Assembly: GCA_033557465.1 (NCBI GenBank)
Contig: CM066033.1
Span: 910,620,808 to 910,684,807 of the forward strand
Reading direction: 5' to 3'
Length of the DNA stretch: 64,000 bases
From: Ichthyophis bannanicus
Lineage: Eukaryota > Chordata > Amphibia > Gymnophiona > Ichthyophiidae
The notes beneath the pieces were generated by a model. It ran no database searches and had not been told where the DNA came from. It saw only the letters and a program-made list of their open reading frames with translations. Of this stretch, positions 1 through 11,812 are shown one piece after another. How positions within the stretch are numbered: position 1 is the stretch's first letter; the number at the start of each line of letters is the position of its first letter. A program made the translations under genes and the position numbers.

Positions 1-1
1 G

Positions 2-484
2 TATCTTCCAGGGGTTCAAAACTCTTGGGCAGACAGACTCAGTCGAGTTCTGCTTCCACACGAATGGTCCCTCCATGGGGACCAGATAGCCAGGATCTTC
101 CAAATTTGGGGAACCCCTGACATAGACCTCTTTGCAAGTCCGTGGAATGCCAAACTTCCCCGGTTCTGTTCCAGGATTCCGTGTCAGGGAGTTCAGGCCA
201 GGGATGCCTTCCTCCTTTAGTGGGGGCAAGACTTCCTCTATGCCTTTCCACCTATTCCCCTCATTCCCAAAACTCTGTTCAAGCTTCAGAGAGACAAGGG
301 GTCTATGATCCTCATAGCACCACATTGGCCACGCCAAGTGTGGTACCCTCTACTTCTGCATCTCTCTCAAGCTCCCTCCCTGGACATGGTGTCTGCTCCA
401 GATCTCCTCTCCCAGGAGGAGGGAACCTTGTGGCACCCAAATCCTCAGTCTCTTCATCTCAGAGCCTGGTTGTTGAAGGCCTAG
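2..484 (+). pseudogene. DIRS-A1 RT/RNase H polyprotein, C-terminal tail
   Basis: The frame starting at base 2 reads the C-terminal part of the DIRS RNase H and its downstream conserved block. Recognisable parts are the WADRLSRVLLP, DLFASPWNAKLPRF and ILIAPHWPRQVWYP segments, ending at a TAG at 482-484 after the family ending AWLLKA. The same ending occurs in DIRS-B and DIRS-C. One in-frame TAG at 218-220 breaks it; the DIRS-A2 copy has a His codon there. It overlaps the start of the recombinase frame, as is usual in DIRS elements. Confidence 0.8.
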
Positions 485-1521
485 ACCTTCAGGATTTACA
501 CCTTTCTCAGCAAGTGAAGGATATCCATCATGCTTCCAGAAAGCCTTCCACCAGACGTTCCTATGCTTTTAAATGGAAAAGGTTTTCCATTTGGTGTGCA
601 GAGAAGGGTCTCAACCCTCTTGCAATACCTTTTGAATTCTTTACTAGACTATTTGCTGCATTTATCTCATGCAGGCCTTAAAACAAATTCAATCAGAGTC
701 CATTTGAGTGCTATTGCAGCATCTCTTAAGCCTATCAATGGACAACCTATTTCCTCTCATCCTCTTATAGCAAGATTAATGAGAGGCCTTCTTTTGACTA
801 AACCTCCCATTAGACCACCTCCAGTGGCATGGGACTTGAATCTGGTTCTTGGCCAGCTTATGAAGCCACCCTTTGAACCCTTAGCCACTACCTCCTTGAA
901 ATTCCTTTCCTGGAAGGTTATTTTTCTCATTGCAGTCACCTCAGCTCGCCGTATCAGTGAGTTGCAAGCTTTAGTGGCTAATCCTCCTTATACACGGTTC
1001 CATCATGACAAGGTAGTCCTCAGAACTAATCCACACTTTATGCCTAAAGTGGTCTCACCTTTTCATCTGAACCAGGAGGTTTATTTACCTGTCTTTTTTC
1101 CAGGACCTCATGCATCAAGTGCAGAGAGGAATCTTCATACCTTGGATTGTAAAAGAGCACTTGCTTTCTACTTACAAAGGACACAGCAACATAGAAAGTC
1201 CTCTCAACTTTTTGTTGCTTTTGATCCTTCTCATTTAGGACTCCAGTCTCTAAGAGGACTCTGTCTAATTGGATTGCTCAATGTATTTCCTTCGCCTACC
1301 AGAGTAAGAACCTTTCTCTGGAAGGCCATGTCACAGCTCACAATGTGAGGGCCATGGCAGCCTCTATGGCTCATCTTAACTCTGTGTCCATCGACCAAAT
1401 CTGTCGAGCGGCCACCTGGGCATCGGTTCATACCTTCACAGCCCATTACTGCTTGGACAAGGACTCCCGCCGGGATGTCTTGTTTGGTCAGGCTGTTCTC
1501 AAACACCTGTTCCATACCTAA
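142..1521 (+). pseudogene. DIRS-A1 tyrosine recombinase (broken)
   Basis: DIRS-family tyrosine recombinase, which would integrate the circular cDNA. The N-terminal DNA-binding part includes the STRRSYAFKWKRF block at about 548-586. The first catalytic Arg lies in TSARRISELQAL near 940-970. The second box has the H-x-x-R of HNVRAM near 1340 and the nucleophile Tyr in AHYCLDK near 1443-1460. The frame ends at TAA 1519-1521. Two frameshifts break it: one extra T near 630 relative to DIRS-A2, and another near 1245. The exact start is uncertain because the frame overlaps the RNase H tail. Confidence 0.85.
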
Positions 1522-1634
1522 TCAACTCCTACCCTCCATCCCTGACTGGATGCCTGAGATTCATGGGTGCAGGTGCAGCCCTTCCCAGGGACTCACAATC
1601 TGGGTGATCTCCCAGGCATCTCTAGCTGGGGAGT

Positions 1635-1735
1635 CCCCATATGTGAAGACTCATTCCTGCTTGTTCCTGGAGATAGCACAGTTACTTACCTGTAACAGGT
1701 GATCTCTGTGAACAGCAGGAATAAGTCTTCACAAC
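1635..1735. repeat. DIRS-A1 internal complementary region
   Basis: The first half (about 1635-1673) is the reverse complement of the family left end as seen at 42125. The second half (about 1674-1735) is the reverse complement of the right end at 8140-8200. This fused head-to-tail complement of both termini is the hallmark internal region of DIRS elements, thought to guide formation of the circular DNA. Confidence 0.85.
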
Positions 1736-2000
1736 CCACCCACCTCCCCTAGGAGTTGTATCTCTCTATCTATCTATCTTTCCTTTCCTCTCTCTCTCTC
1801 TTTTTCTCAGCTTTAAAACTCGAACTGGGAGAGACTTCCGGTGACACATGAGCGAGTGAGACGTCTTTTCGCTCGCTCCGGGGCCGCCTCATGCTTCCTT
1901 GTTAAAAATCTTCATTTTTACAGCCCTATCACGCCAGCGGTTGGCAGGAGTGGATAGAGCCTGGTGTGCTGCGAGTGGATTAGGGGAGACGGTGCTCACC

Positions 2001-2843
2001 ATGCTGCTGCCCGCCCGAAAGTACCGCGACAAAGGGGGGAAAAGTGGCACCGCCAGGCCTCCTGAGTCACAGCCGGCCTCCCCGAGTACAGAACGCATGG
2101 GCTCCTCCTCGGAGGAGCTAGCCCAGGAAGTTGTCAAACTGTTGGACCCGAAATTCGACCAGATCTTGGCGAAACTGGAGTCGATGGGGATGGCGCTGAT
2201 GGAGATGGACCACCGCATTGAGGAAGTGGAGCAGCGCGTGGCGTTCCTTGAAGAAGAGGAGGGGAGGCGCGCGAATGAACACGAGGTGCAGGCCAAGAAA
2301 GTAGAGGCTTTGCTGGCCAAAGTCGACGACCTCGAGAATAGATCCCGCCAAAATACCCTGCGTCTGGTGGGCATACCGGAGACTACCACTGACCAACTTT
2401 TGATTCCATTGATTGAGAAGTGGCTCCCGAAGGAATTGGGGCTGGATGCTTTAGTGGGAGAACTTAAGGTGGAGCGGGCCCATCGACTTGGCGCCAAATT
2501 GCCGAACGGGCAAAGACCTAGAGTGGTGATCCTGAAGCTCCTAAATTTTCAGCATAAAGTCCAACTCATGCAAGCCTACCATAAGAAAGGTGATTTGAGA
2601 CTGGAGAATCAAAAGTTGCTGATGTTTCAAGATTACTCCGCCTTGGTAGCGGCAAAACGCAAAGCCTTCTCGCCGCTCTGTGCTGAGCTGGCGAAGAAAA
2701 ATGTGCGTTTCACCTTGGCATTCCCGGCGGTGCTCCGGGTCACGCATCTGGGGCGACAACATGTGTTTGAGTCAGCGGGTGCTGCTAAGACTTTTGTGGC
2801 GGGCCTGGAGGCAGCAGCGTCGGCGCAGAGGGTGGACTCCTGA
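2001..2843 (+). CDS. L1 ORF1p, RNA-binding chaperone
   Basis: 280 residues and intact. The order matches vertebrate L1 ORF1p: a polar N-terminus rich in Pro and Ser, a coiled coil at about residues 45-110 (heptads around DHRIEEVEQRVAFLEEE), an RRM-like domain beginning at DLENRSRQNTLRLVGIPE, and a C-terminal domain with ERAHRLG, RPRVVILKL and LAKKNVRFTL. ORF1p trimerises and coats the L1 RNA. I chose the ATG at 2001 because it opens the conserved basic N-terminus; the frame stays open upstream to an ATG at 1899. It lies upstream of the broken ORF2 in the same element. Confidence 0.88.
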   Translation: MLLPARKYRDKGGKSGTARPPESQPASPSTERMGSSSEELAQEVVKLLDPKFDQILAKLESMGMALMEMDHRIEEVEQRVAFLEEEEGRRANEHEVQAKKVEALLAKVDDLENRSRQNTLRLVGIPETTTDQLLIPLIEKWLPKELGLDALVGELKVERAHRLGAKLPNGQRPRVVILKLLNFQHKVQLMQAYHKKGDLRLENQKLLMFQDYSALVAAKRKAFSPLCAELAKKNVRFTLAFPAVLRVTHLGRQHVFESAGAAKTFVAGLEAAASAQRVDS

Positions 2844-3641
2844 GCACGCGGTGGAATCCCGCTGATGACAGCGTGGTGGAGTGGTCTGAGCATGGCTGCG
2901 TGCTCGTATGGCTGCGGAGTTGCAGGAGAGTCGGCGATGTTGCCTGGAGTGGGTGTGAAGCACCATGTTTGTGTTTGTCGGACTCTCTGGGCAGTTCCAT
3001 GATTGCCAGTATATGGTTGGGGTTTCTTTTATGGCGGGGAGGTCTGCATCGCGGGGTATTATTTAACAACTGTTTCCTAACTTGTTAGTTTGTTAACATG
3101 TATAAAGGCACCATGTTTTGTTTGGGCCTCGGGCGTGGTGGGGGGGTTATTTGTATGTCTACTGTTATTATTTTAGATGCTGGTTACTCTTGTTTGCTTG
3201 CTGAGAAGGGGGCGGGGGTGTGTGTCCAGCACGGGAGCCAGCCTCGGCCGGATTTGGCGGGGGTTGCCTTGCACAGTTTTAAAGGGATGGGGGGTCTAGT
3301 TAAGAGAGAGAAAGGGATGTGGGTAGTTGGGTGGGGAGGGGTGGCGGGGGAGGGAGGGGGTGGGGGAGGGAACTGTTAATCATTATCCTGGGCTGCCTGG
3401 GGGGGCTGCTACTTTCTGGGTCCACGGGCCGCGGAAGGTTGATTTTTTTTTGGGGGGGGTATGCCAGACCCCTTCTGGTTTCGGATGGTTGGGGACGGGA
3501 TTCAGTTCTGGGGTGGTGGGAGGCAACTGAGACAAGTGTGTAGAGGAAGGGGTGATGGGGGGAACTCTAGGCTGGGGGAGTTCCCTTCGGACTCGTGTTT
3601 AGTATTGCTTTTGTGTATGACCTGTGTGAGTGTGGATGATC
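2844..3641 (+). other. L1 inter-ORF spacer, G-rich
   Basis: About 800 bases between ORF1 and ORF2 with no supportable gene. The second half (3130-3480) is very G-rich with many runs of three or more G on the + strand, so the RNA could form G-quadruplexes. Short open frames here are low-complexity Gly/Trp translations and I treat them as chance. Confidence 0.6.
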
Positions 3642-6600
3642 ATGGGTGAGGGTTTACGGCTGGTTACTTGGAATGTGTGTGGTATAGGATCCCCGGTGAA
3701 ACGTTATAAGATCTTACGTGTTCTTAGAGATCAAAAGGCCGATTTGGCCTTCTTACAGGAAACACATCAGAGTGCCCTGGAACATGACAAGCTTGCTAGA
3801 GGATGGGTTGGGAAGGTTTATGGGGCCTCCTCGGGAGGGAAGAAAGCAGGAGTAGCGATTCTGATTAGGAGGGGGTGGACTTGGAGGTGAAACATAGCAT
3901 TTGTGACCCGGGTGGGAGGTTTATTATTGTAGTGGGGACCATTAAAAGAGTTAAATTGGGTTTGGTGAATATTTATGGCCCAAATATATATGACGCCCGC
4001 TTCTATGCCAGATTGAATAAATGCTTGAGTGAGCTCGGCTCAACTCCCTTCATAATGGGAGGGGACTTCAATTGTGTGTTAGATGAGACGATAGATCGGT
4101 CCGGAACCCGAGGGCTGACCAAGGACAGGAAATCTCAGTGGATATGGGGTGTGTGTGAAGGATTTAACCTGCTTGATTATTGGAGGGTGCTACACCCCCT
4201 GGATAGGGATTATACTCATGTTTCTAGAGCCCATGACACGGGGTCCCGGTTAGACTATTTTTTGGGGTCTCAAGAATTGTTTACTAAAGTAACTAGCGCC
4301 GAGATTGGGCCGGTGGAGGTGTCGGACCATGCCTATGTCCGGTTGGATGTGGGGTGGGGGGTGAAGAGAGGTGGGTCTCTGTGGCGCTATCCGCTTAGCT
4401 ATACTCAGGGTGGTCAGTTTGAAGCCTTCTTACACTCGCAGTGGGCCGAATTTGTGGAATTTAATGGGCAACATAGTGATAACCCCATTCTTTTTTGGGA
4501 GACCGCAAAGGCGGTTTTGAGAGGGCGAATTATTGAATTTGGAGCCCGGAAAAGGAAAGTCTATGCTTTTCGTTTAATTTCTTTGGAAAAACAGCTGTGT
4601 CAGGCGCGGAGAAGGTTAGCGCAGCAACCGACGCGGGGGAAGAAGTTGGAATTTAGTCGATTGCAGCAGGAGGTGAATGCGATGTTGCATGAACGGGCGA
4701 CGCAATCCTTGCTATACTATCGTTATAAGTTTTACAAATACGGTAGTAGGGCGGGGAGACTGCTGGCTAGGTTGGTGAAGACCAGTCGGGGGCAGACAAA
4801 TGTAGGAGCCCTGCGGGATATACGGGGTGAGATACGGACGGGGCAAGCTTATATCGAGGAACGGTTTCGTGAGTATTACCGGACGCTTTATGGAACTGGT
4901 ACTGGGGATTTGGCGCAGGCTGAGAAATTTCTTACGGCGGTAGACTTGCCTAGTTTATCCCTAGAGAAGCGTGCTACTCTTGAAGCCCCGCTCACTGACG
5001 CGGAAGTCCGGGGGGCCATAAAGCTTTTGCGTACTTGTCGGGCTCCGGGACCCGACGGGTATAGGGGTGAATTTTATAAGCTAATGGGAGACAGGGTGGT
5101 TGGACCTTTACGACTGTACTATTCTGCTTTGATCGAGCGCCAGGCATTCCCGTATGAGAAGAATAACGCAGTGCTTACCTTGATTCCTAAACCAGGTAGA
5201 GATGGGTTATTACCCGAGTCGTATAGGCCTATTTCGCTTTTGAATGTGGATATCAAACTTTTGGCCAAAATTATGGCTAATAGGCTAGCCGAGTATATCC
5301 CCCAATTAGTTAAGGAGGATCAGGTGGGTTTTGTGAAAGGGAGGCATGTCACCAAAAACCTGCGTAAGATAGTTTCGTAGTTATATATGACCGCTGAGGC
5401 AGGGGAGCCAACTTTATTAATAAGCTTTGACGCCGAGAAAGCGTTTGATCGCGTTGAGTGGCAATACATGTATCATTTGTTAGAGGTTATGGGGATAGGG
5501 GGGTTCTTTTTGGATACGGTTAAGCTTCTGTATTCGGATCCCCGAGGGCAGATTTTGATTAATGGTTCTCTTTCCCAGGATTTTCCGATTCGGAGGGGGA
5601 CGCGGCAGGGTTGCCCTCTGTCCCCCGCTCTTGTTTGTTTTAACCCTGGAACCTCTCTTAGAGAGAATAAGGACGCATAAGGGACTGGTGGGGGCCCGGG
5701 TGGGCGCAGAAGAGTTCCGGATTTCTGCTTTCGCAGATGACATCCTAGTATACCTGGGGGCCCCTAAGAAGACCCTACCCGTTTTGTTGAGACTGGTTGC
5801 GGATTTTGGGAAATTTTCGGGTCTGAAATTAAATTTGGATAAGTCTGAGGCCTTGGACTTACGGCAGACATTGCATAGGGACTGGGAAGCCTTCCCACTG
5901 AAGTGGGCGGGGACGCAACTTCATTATTTGGGAATATATTTAACAGCCAACATAGCCCATCTGCAGATAGTTAATCTGGCTGTCTTGTTGTCACAGACCG
6001 CGGAGCGCTTGAATGGTTGGCGAGACCTACCGCTCTCCTTGGGAGCCAGGGTAGCTTTGTATAAGATGACCATTTTCCCCAAATGGTTATACCTGTTGCA
6101 GAGTTTGCCCATCCTGCTGACGAAGAGGGAGATAGCGAAAGTGGAGAAATGTTTAACTCTATTTTATTGGAGGGGGAAGAGACCTCGGCTAAGTCTTAAG
6201 ACCTTGCAGAGACCCTTGGGGGGGGGATAGAGGTATGGGAGCCCCCGATCTGCGGAGTTATAATATCGCCTGCCTGATGAGGAACTTGTGGGACTGGTTG
6301 GCGACCTCGGCGGATTATACGCCCTTGGGGTATGAGCAGGAAGTAGCGAAGCCCCTGGCCTTGCGATTTATATTGCATGCGGCAGCGGCTGATTTGCCTC
6401 ACCTGGTGGGGGGGGCACCCTATCTTTATGGTTATGCGCTGGGTTTGGCGCCTGTTATGTCAGCAATATTCTTGGAACCCTGGGACGACCCCCTTTTTAC
6501 CTTTATATGGGAATGGGGCTTTTAGGCCTGGGATGCAAGGGGGGGCATTTCGAGGATGGGAGGCTAAAGGGATTGTGGCCCTGGAGCAGGTAGTAGATGA

Positions 6601-7450
6601 ACAGGGGCAGGCCCTCCCATTTCAAGATCTTCAAAGTAGATATGGTTTGGTACCTCGAGATTGGTTCTCTTATTTACAACTGCGTAGTTATGTTAGGAGT
6701 TTGGACGGGCAGAATCTGCGTACAGATATTTGTTCTAAATTTGAGGAACTGCTGTATGCGGGGAGAGCGCAGCGGGCACGGGTGGCAATGCTACATAAGG
6801 AATATCTTCGTCTAAAAGGGTTTCCTGAGGAGAGCGTCTTGGCAGCAGCATGGGCACATGATCTGGGGGTGGAGCTCAGAGGGGTAGATATGGTGCAACA
6901 GCTAGCGGATATCCCCAGGAGAATCAAGACCGCAGATTTTCGTGATTTACAATATCGTATTTTGCGACGCTGTCACTTTGCTTCCTGTCGGGCGTTTAGG
7001 GCCGCCTGCGGTGCTACCGCGAGCTGCCCCCGGTGTGGGATAGCTCGGGCAGACCTGGGGCATATGTGGTGGCAATGCTCGGTGATGGTTAGATTCTGGA
7101 AGGACCTTGTGGGCTGTCTTACGGGGGTTCTGGGATGTCCACTTAAACGGGACCCCAAGGTGTTGGTGTTAGGTATGACTAGATGGGTGGATGGTCTGGG
7201 GGGAGGCCAGAGACGATGGGTATGTAAGGTTCTACTAGTAGCTCGGAGGGTGATTTTGCTGAATTGGCTACTCCCCAGTGGCCCGACCATGGGTCAGTGG
7301 AGGAGGGAGGTGCATCGGTTGTTACTGCTCGAGCAACAGGGGGCCAAACATGGGGAAGTAGCCACTGATCAGTTTTTGGGGGAATGGGGTCCCTACTTAC
7401 ACACATTGTCTCAGCGAGAAAGGAGCCGAATCCTTAATGTGCTCGGGTGA
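3642..7450 (+). pseudogene. L1 ORF2: endonuclease-reverse transcriptase, broken
   Basis: Starts at ATG 3642. The apurinic-type endonuclease comes first, with the VTWNVCGI, LQETH, IMGGDFNCV and VSDHAYVRL motifs (about 3654-4350). The reverse transcriptase follows, with YRPISLLNVD near 5221, ISFDAEKAFDRVEW near 5410, GTRQGCPLSP near 5600 and the catalytic FADD at 5730-5741. A Cys-rich C-terminus (CPRCG...GHMWWQC, about 7024-7080) matches the L1 zinc-knuckle tail. Damage: a frame change near 3870-3890, an in-frame TAG at 5378-5380, and frame changes near 5630, 6220 (in a G run) and 6500. The element cannot make a full ORF2p. Confidence 0.92.
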
Positions 7451-8003
7451 TGATTCAGAGTGAGGTCTGGCATGGGGGGGTTGGGTAGGGGTTGGGGGGG
7501 GGAGGGGGGAGTTAGGTCCCTTCGGAATGTGAGGGGTGGTTGTGAGAGGAAGAGAGAGTGTTGAAGTTGTCTGTTGGGATGCGGCCCTGCACCATAGGAA
7601 TTGGAAGGAGAGCTGGGGCAGGGGGCTTCGAGAATGGTTTAATGGCTAGTGGATGGGTGGGGTCCCTGGGTCCCAGAGGCAGTGTACGCCTGCGGCGGCG
7701 CCCTGGTGGACAGTAGTGTTGCCTTTAAGGATGTGCTGTGGCATACTTTATCTTGATACTCTGTGTGTAGAGCTACATGGGAAGTGGGTAGCACTGTGGT
7801 CAGTGGTGTCCTTCTGTGTATGTTGTCGGCCTTAAGGGACTGACTGTAGATGGAACCGGGGGGGGGGGGGGGTGGGAAGGGGGGGATAACATATTGTTAA
7901 AACCTGGCACATGGCTGTGATTTCTAGCTGATTTGTTCTTATGTGATACTGTTATGGTCTGTTACTGTTGTGTGAGTTGTGTTCAATAAACAAATTTACA
8001 CAT
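7451..8003 (+). other. L1 3' UTR
   Basis: No coding potential. It contains G-rich tracts at 7480-7520 and 7855-7895 and an AATAAA at 7985-7990 close to the element end. There is no long poly(A) tail; the element ends in an AT-rich stretch next to the target duplication. Confidence 0.7.
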
Positions 8004-8200
8004 AAAACTCGAACTGGAGAGAGGCAGCTAGGAAAGGCGGGAAGGCAGCGCGCAGGCGCTGTGGGATGCTCCCAAAAGCTTTCCTTTTGGACGCTGGGGA
8101 GCGTTCCCGCGCAGGCTCCGTCGGTACTGACGATGCCCATATGTGAAGACTTATTCCTGCTGTTCCCAGAGATCACCTGTTACAGGTAAGTAACTGTGCT
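8004..8200. repeat. DIRS-A1 right inverted terminal repeat
   Basis: Matches the right end of DIRS-A2 (53336-53526) and is the reverse complement of the A-family left end (42125-42289). The last ~27 bases, from CACCTGTTACAGG to GTGCT, lie beyond the inverted part and are matched only by the internal complementary region. Confidence 0.85.
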
Positions 8201-8847
8201 ATCCCAGCCTATGGTTAAACTCCTAGTTAATATAGGGACTTCGTATTTTCTCAAACTGAGTTAAAACTTGTGTTATAAATGAATATATGTAGAAAGAATA
8301 ATTTAGAAAGACTTATTAAAACTGAAACTTGATTTTGAATTAATACTAATTGTTAACAAATTTCCAAAGGGAGACAGAAAATTCTCCTTCCAAGATGGGA
8401 CTATTTCCAAGCTAGTCTCGATAACATAGTGTACAAATGACTCCGCCTTGGCTGTTGGAGGGCTGCTGGAAGACAAAAGAAAGATACACTTCTGGAGGCC
8501 AAAGTGTATTTATATCAAGAACCTGAGATACCCACTGTCCCACTTGCATCTAATACTGTGTTAGTCCCAGACAATCCCATCAAATATGAATGAAGGTCCC
8601 TTCCATGACATACAGTCTCCAGCAGAGCTTATCTGTTTTAAAAAATGGCTTGTGTATCCTAGTAGGGATCATGTACGTTATTTTCATTACATTATTTTCA
8701 CCTTGTTCTTGACCAGATTAACTGAGATTGATAGCCTCGCATATATTTGAGAAACTTCTTTCCACTCCTCCCCACCATACTGTCCATCCAGATCAAGTTC
8801 CCCCAGGCAACATCATCAAAACTGCCAAGTTAGATACAAGTCATTGA
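8201..8847. other. Unassigned intergenic or intronic sequence
   Basis: AT-rich sequence between the end of DIRS-A1 and the 3' end of the antisense CR1. I found no gene, PREB exon or repeat I can name. Confidence 0.5.
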
Positions 8848-9049
8848 CATAAGAACATAAGATATGCCATACTGGGTCAGACCAAGGTCCATCAAGCCCA
8901 GTATCCTGTTTCCAACAGTGGCCAATCTAGGTCATATGTACCTAGCAGTTTCCCCAAAAGAGACAGGTTCCACAATGCTTATATTGGGTCAAGCATTGAT
9001 ATCCTGGGTCCCTTTTTAATAATGGTTTATGGACCTTTCTTCCAGGAAC

Positions 9050-11738
9050 TTATTTATTTATTTGCATCTCTTCTATACCGCACTCTTTATTATCAGTGCA
9101 GTTTACAGTTAACAATTTGACTCTAGGACATGATCAAATCTGACCTGAGTTTACATATAACAAGGAAAGTAACATGGGATTGTACTGGGGAAACTATGTA
9201 CATTTTAAGCAGAGAAAGATGTATGTTGGTGTTCTATTTACAATAATATACCTCTGAAGCAGTACAACTGCTTGATTTCAAATACTGTCTGGTCTGTATT
9301 ACATGTTATGTAAATTACATATTTTGTAATTCATATTAAAGGATTGGGTTGTGAGGAGGTAGGAGGTGAGGCATTGTCTGGTTGTGAGAAGTGCATCAAG
9401 AACAAATGGTGCTTGAGGGCTTTTCTGAATTGCCTGAGGTCACTGATCGATCTGATGCTGGGTGGTAGGTTGTTCCAGCATCTGGGGGCATAGAACGTGA
9501 ATGCCCTATTAGTTGAATGTGCACATTTTATGGTTTCCCTTGGAATGATTAACGTATTGGCGGCTAATGATCTCCTAGCTCTATTGTTGGGGGTGTGAGT
9601 GAGTAGATCTGAGATTGAGGAGGGAGATATTTTATTAATGGATTTGAAAGTAATGAGGAGGGCTTTGTATGAGATCCTGCAACTTATCGGAAGCCAGTGT
9701 AGTTCTCTTAGGATGGGGGTTATGTGGTCTCTCCTTGAAGCTCCGCACAGGATGCGGGCGGCGGCATTCATAGCTAATTGTAGCGGGCTTAGGGTATTCT
9801 TGGGGAGGCTGTGGAGTATGATGTTTGCATAGTCGAAATGGGGTGTAACTAGCGCTTGGAATATTGTACGGAAGTTCTCTGGCTCCAACATGGATCTCAG
9901 GTGCCATAGGGACTTGATCTTGTAGTAGATGGCCTTTACAGTGAGGCTTATGTGTGTTGTGAAGTCTAGCTGCTGATCTAATGTCACCCCCAAGTAGCGT
10001 ATGGTAGGCTTGATTGGAAGCTCTGCGTCCCTTACTTTTAGTGTCGAAAGGGGAGAAAAGCTTTTGTTTTTTGTGACGATTAGGACCTCGGTTTTTTTGA
10101 AATTTATTTGAAGATTCTGATTGAGAAGCCAATCTGTTATTGCGTTGAAGCAATCGACTAAAGCTGTATAATCAGGAAGCAAGACATTGATAGGTGTGAA
10201 CATCAGCACATCGTCTGCATAGAGGAGACAGGATATACCGAAAGAGCGGATGATTTCACAAATCGGCTGCATGTATATGTTAAAGAGCAACGCAGTTAGG
10301 GAGGAGCCTTGGGGTACCCCTTGCATTTGCCGGAAAGGTTCAGATATGTTGGAGCCGATCCGAACTTGTTGCCATCGGTCTTCTAAGTAGGATTTTCACC
10401 AATCCCCTGCAAGACCCTGGATTCTCTTATCATGGAGTCGAGTTAGGAGTTGGTGATGGTCGACTGAATCAAACACGGCGGCAATGTCAAGGAAGATTAG
10501 CTCAACGCCCCCTTTTGATGTTGGCTATCTCACTGATAAGTACGTTGGTTAGGGAGGTCAAGAGTGTTTCAACTCTGTGAGCTTCCCTAAATCCATGTTG
10601 GCAGGGGTCTAGGGGGGATGAGGTGTCAATATGTTGCTGGATCTGTCTCTGTGTCACCTTCTTGAGAATTTTAGCTAGTAGTGGGATACTGGAGATCAGC
10701 TGGTAAGACTCCTCCTTTCTTGGATCCAGCTGGATGTTCTTTAGCAGTGGTCGAATGGATGTCTGTTTGAGAGCCGGTGGGAATATTCCTGTTGAGAAGG
10801 ACAGATTTGCGATTTCGGCTATGATTGGGCTGAGTTCAGATCGCATTGATCTGATCCAGTATGCTGGGCATGGGTCATTTGGTGCAGTGGTAGTGTTGAT
10901 GGTGGCAATAATGTTTTCAATGCTTTCCGCTGATGGAGGTGAGAGCTTAATAAGTGGATTCTGGTGCTGGGGAGACTGGGAAGGTTCTGGTATGGTGGCT
11001 GTGATTGCTTTGACAGCTTTAGATTAAATATAGTTGGCATATAGCTGTGGCTGAATATGTTCTTGTTGTGGAGGTGATGGTTCCTTGGTTAAGGTTTTTA
11101 CTAAGTTGAAGAGGTCACGTGGTTTGCTCAGTGAGCGGCTGAGAAGCTCAGAGTGGAATTCTCTTCTTTTGTCCCATATTGCTTCGCGATAAGTTTTCAA
11201 GTGAGCTAGATATGTGGCTTGGTCCGAAGTGTTATGAGTGCGTCGCCATTTTCTCTCGAGTTTTCTAAGGAGAAGTAGGGAAGTCCTTAGCTCCGGAGAG
11301 AACCATGGAGCTGTCTGCCTTTTACCAGCGCGGTTATTGGGTGTTGGTTGTTTGTTAGAGGACGGCCTTTGGGCGTACAAGTTAAGGGTGTCATTCCAAT
11401 TAGCAACCATGTCATTGAGGTTGGATGATGGCTGAGCGAGTTTCAGGAGTGCATATTTAGTAATCTCTTCCTTGTCGAGTGGTTTGAAACGTACAGGGTT
11501 TGCTGATGTCAGTATATTTGGTCGGCTGAGTGTATCTTGTTGTGCTGGCATCTGGAAGGTTATTAGGCTGTGGTCTGACCAGGGGACAGGGGTGATGGAG
11601 AGGTTGAATTGGTACTTCTTGCTTGTGACTGTGGGTGGGGCGAAGACCAGATCAAGAGAATTCCCTCTGTGGTGGGTTGGGTCATTTACAATTTGCTTGT
11701 AGCTGAGGTTGGCCATTGTCTCAAGGAAGGTGTGAGAT
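9050..11738 (-). mobile_element. L2-I: 5'-truncated L2-clade LINE inserted in the CR1-I 3' UTR
   Basis: The antisense L2 runs from the tail at 9050 (ATTTATTTATTT then CTATACCGCAC on the + strand) to about 11738, inside the endonuclease domain. The tail matches the sense L2-II end near 19320-19395. CR1-I 3' UTR sequence resumes at about 11740. A few CR1 bases appear lost at the junction and no clear target duplication is visible. Confidence 0.85.
9331..11716 (-). pseudogene. L2-I endonuclease/reverse transcriptase remnant
   Basis: Three blocks in order on the - strand: endonuclease C-terminus (11716-11024; NDPTHHRGNSLDLVF, VPWSDHSLITF), RT N-terminus (10846-10502; TSIRPLLKN, LDPCQHGFRE) and RT core to C-terminus (10326-9331; GVPQGSSLTALLFNIYMQP, catalytic YADD, LKELHWLPI-type region, NRAFTFYAPRCWNNLPP ending). 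It aligns block by block with L2-II. Frame changes and a stop separate the blocks, so no full product is possible. Confidence 0.88.
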
Positions 11739-11812
11739 AAGGCAACCTTTTTTAAACCCAGCTACACTAACAGCTTTTACTACATCCTCCGGTAACAAAT
11801 TCCAGAGTTTGA

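Larger units (their letters stand above)
1835..8003 (+). mobile_element. Full-length L1-clade LINE inserted in DIRS-A1
   Basis: About 6.2 kb with a short 5' leader, ORF1 (2001-2843), a G-rich spacer, ORF2 (3642-7450), a G-rich 3' UTR and an AATAAA at 7985-7990. It is flanked by a ~20 bp direct repeat starting AAAACTCGAACTGG at 1815-1834 and 8004-8023, with a one-base difference. The uninterrupted DIRS-A2 copy near 53330 has this segment once, confirming a target-site duplication made by target-primed reverse transcription. Confidence 0.93.
1..8200 (+). mobile_element. DIRS-A1: 3' part of a DIRS-type tyrosine-recombinase retrotransposon, split by an L1
   Basis: Sequence from base 1 is collinear with 45810-46460 plus 52229-53526 of a second copy (DIRS-A2), so this is the same family, cut by the window edge. 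It holds the RNase H tail, the tyrosine recombinase, an internal complementary region (1635-1735) and the right terminal repeat (8004-8200). A full-length L1 (1835-8003) sits just inside the right terminal repeat. DIRS elements integrate through a circular intermediate using a tyrosine recombinase, so no target duplication is expected. The right border at 8200 is set by complementarity to the internal region. Confidence 0.9.

Noticed and set aside
3098..3543. Short Gly/Trp-rich frames between L1 ORF1 and ORF2
   Set aside because: Translations of G runs; not conserved protein.
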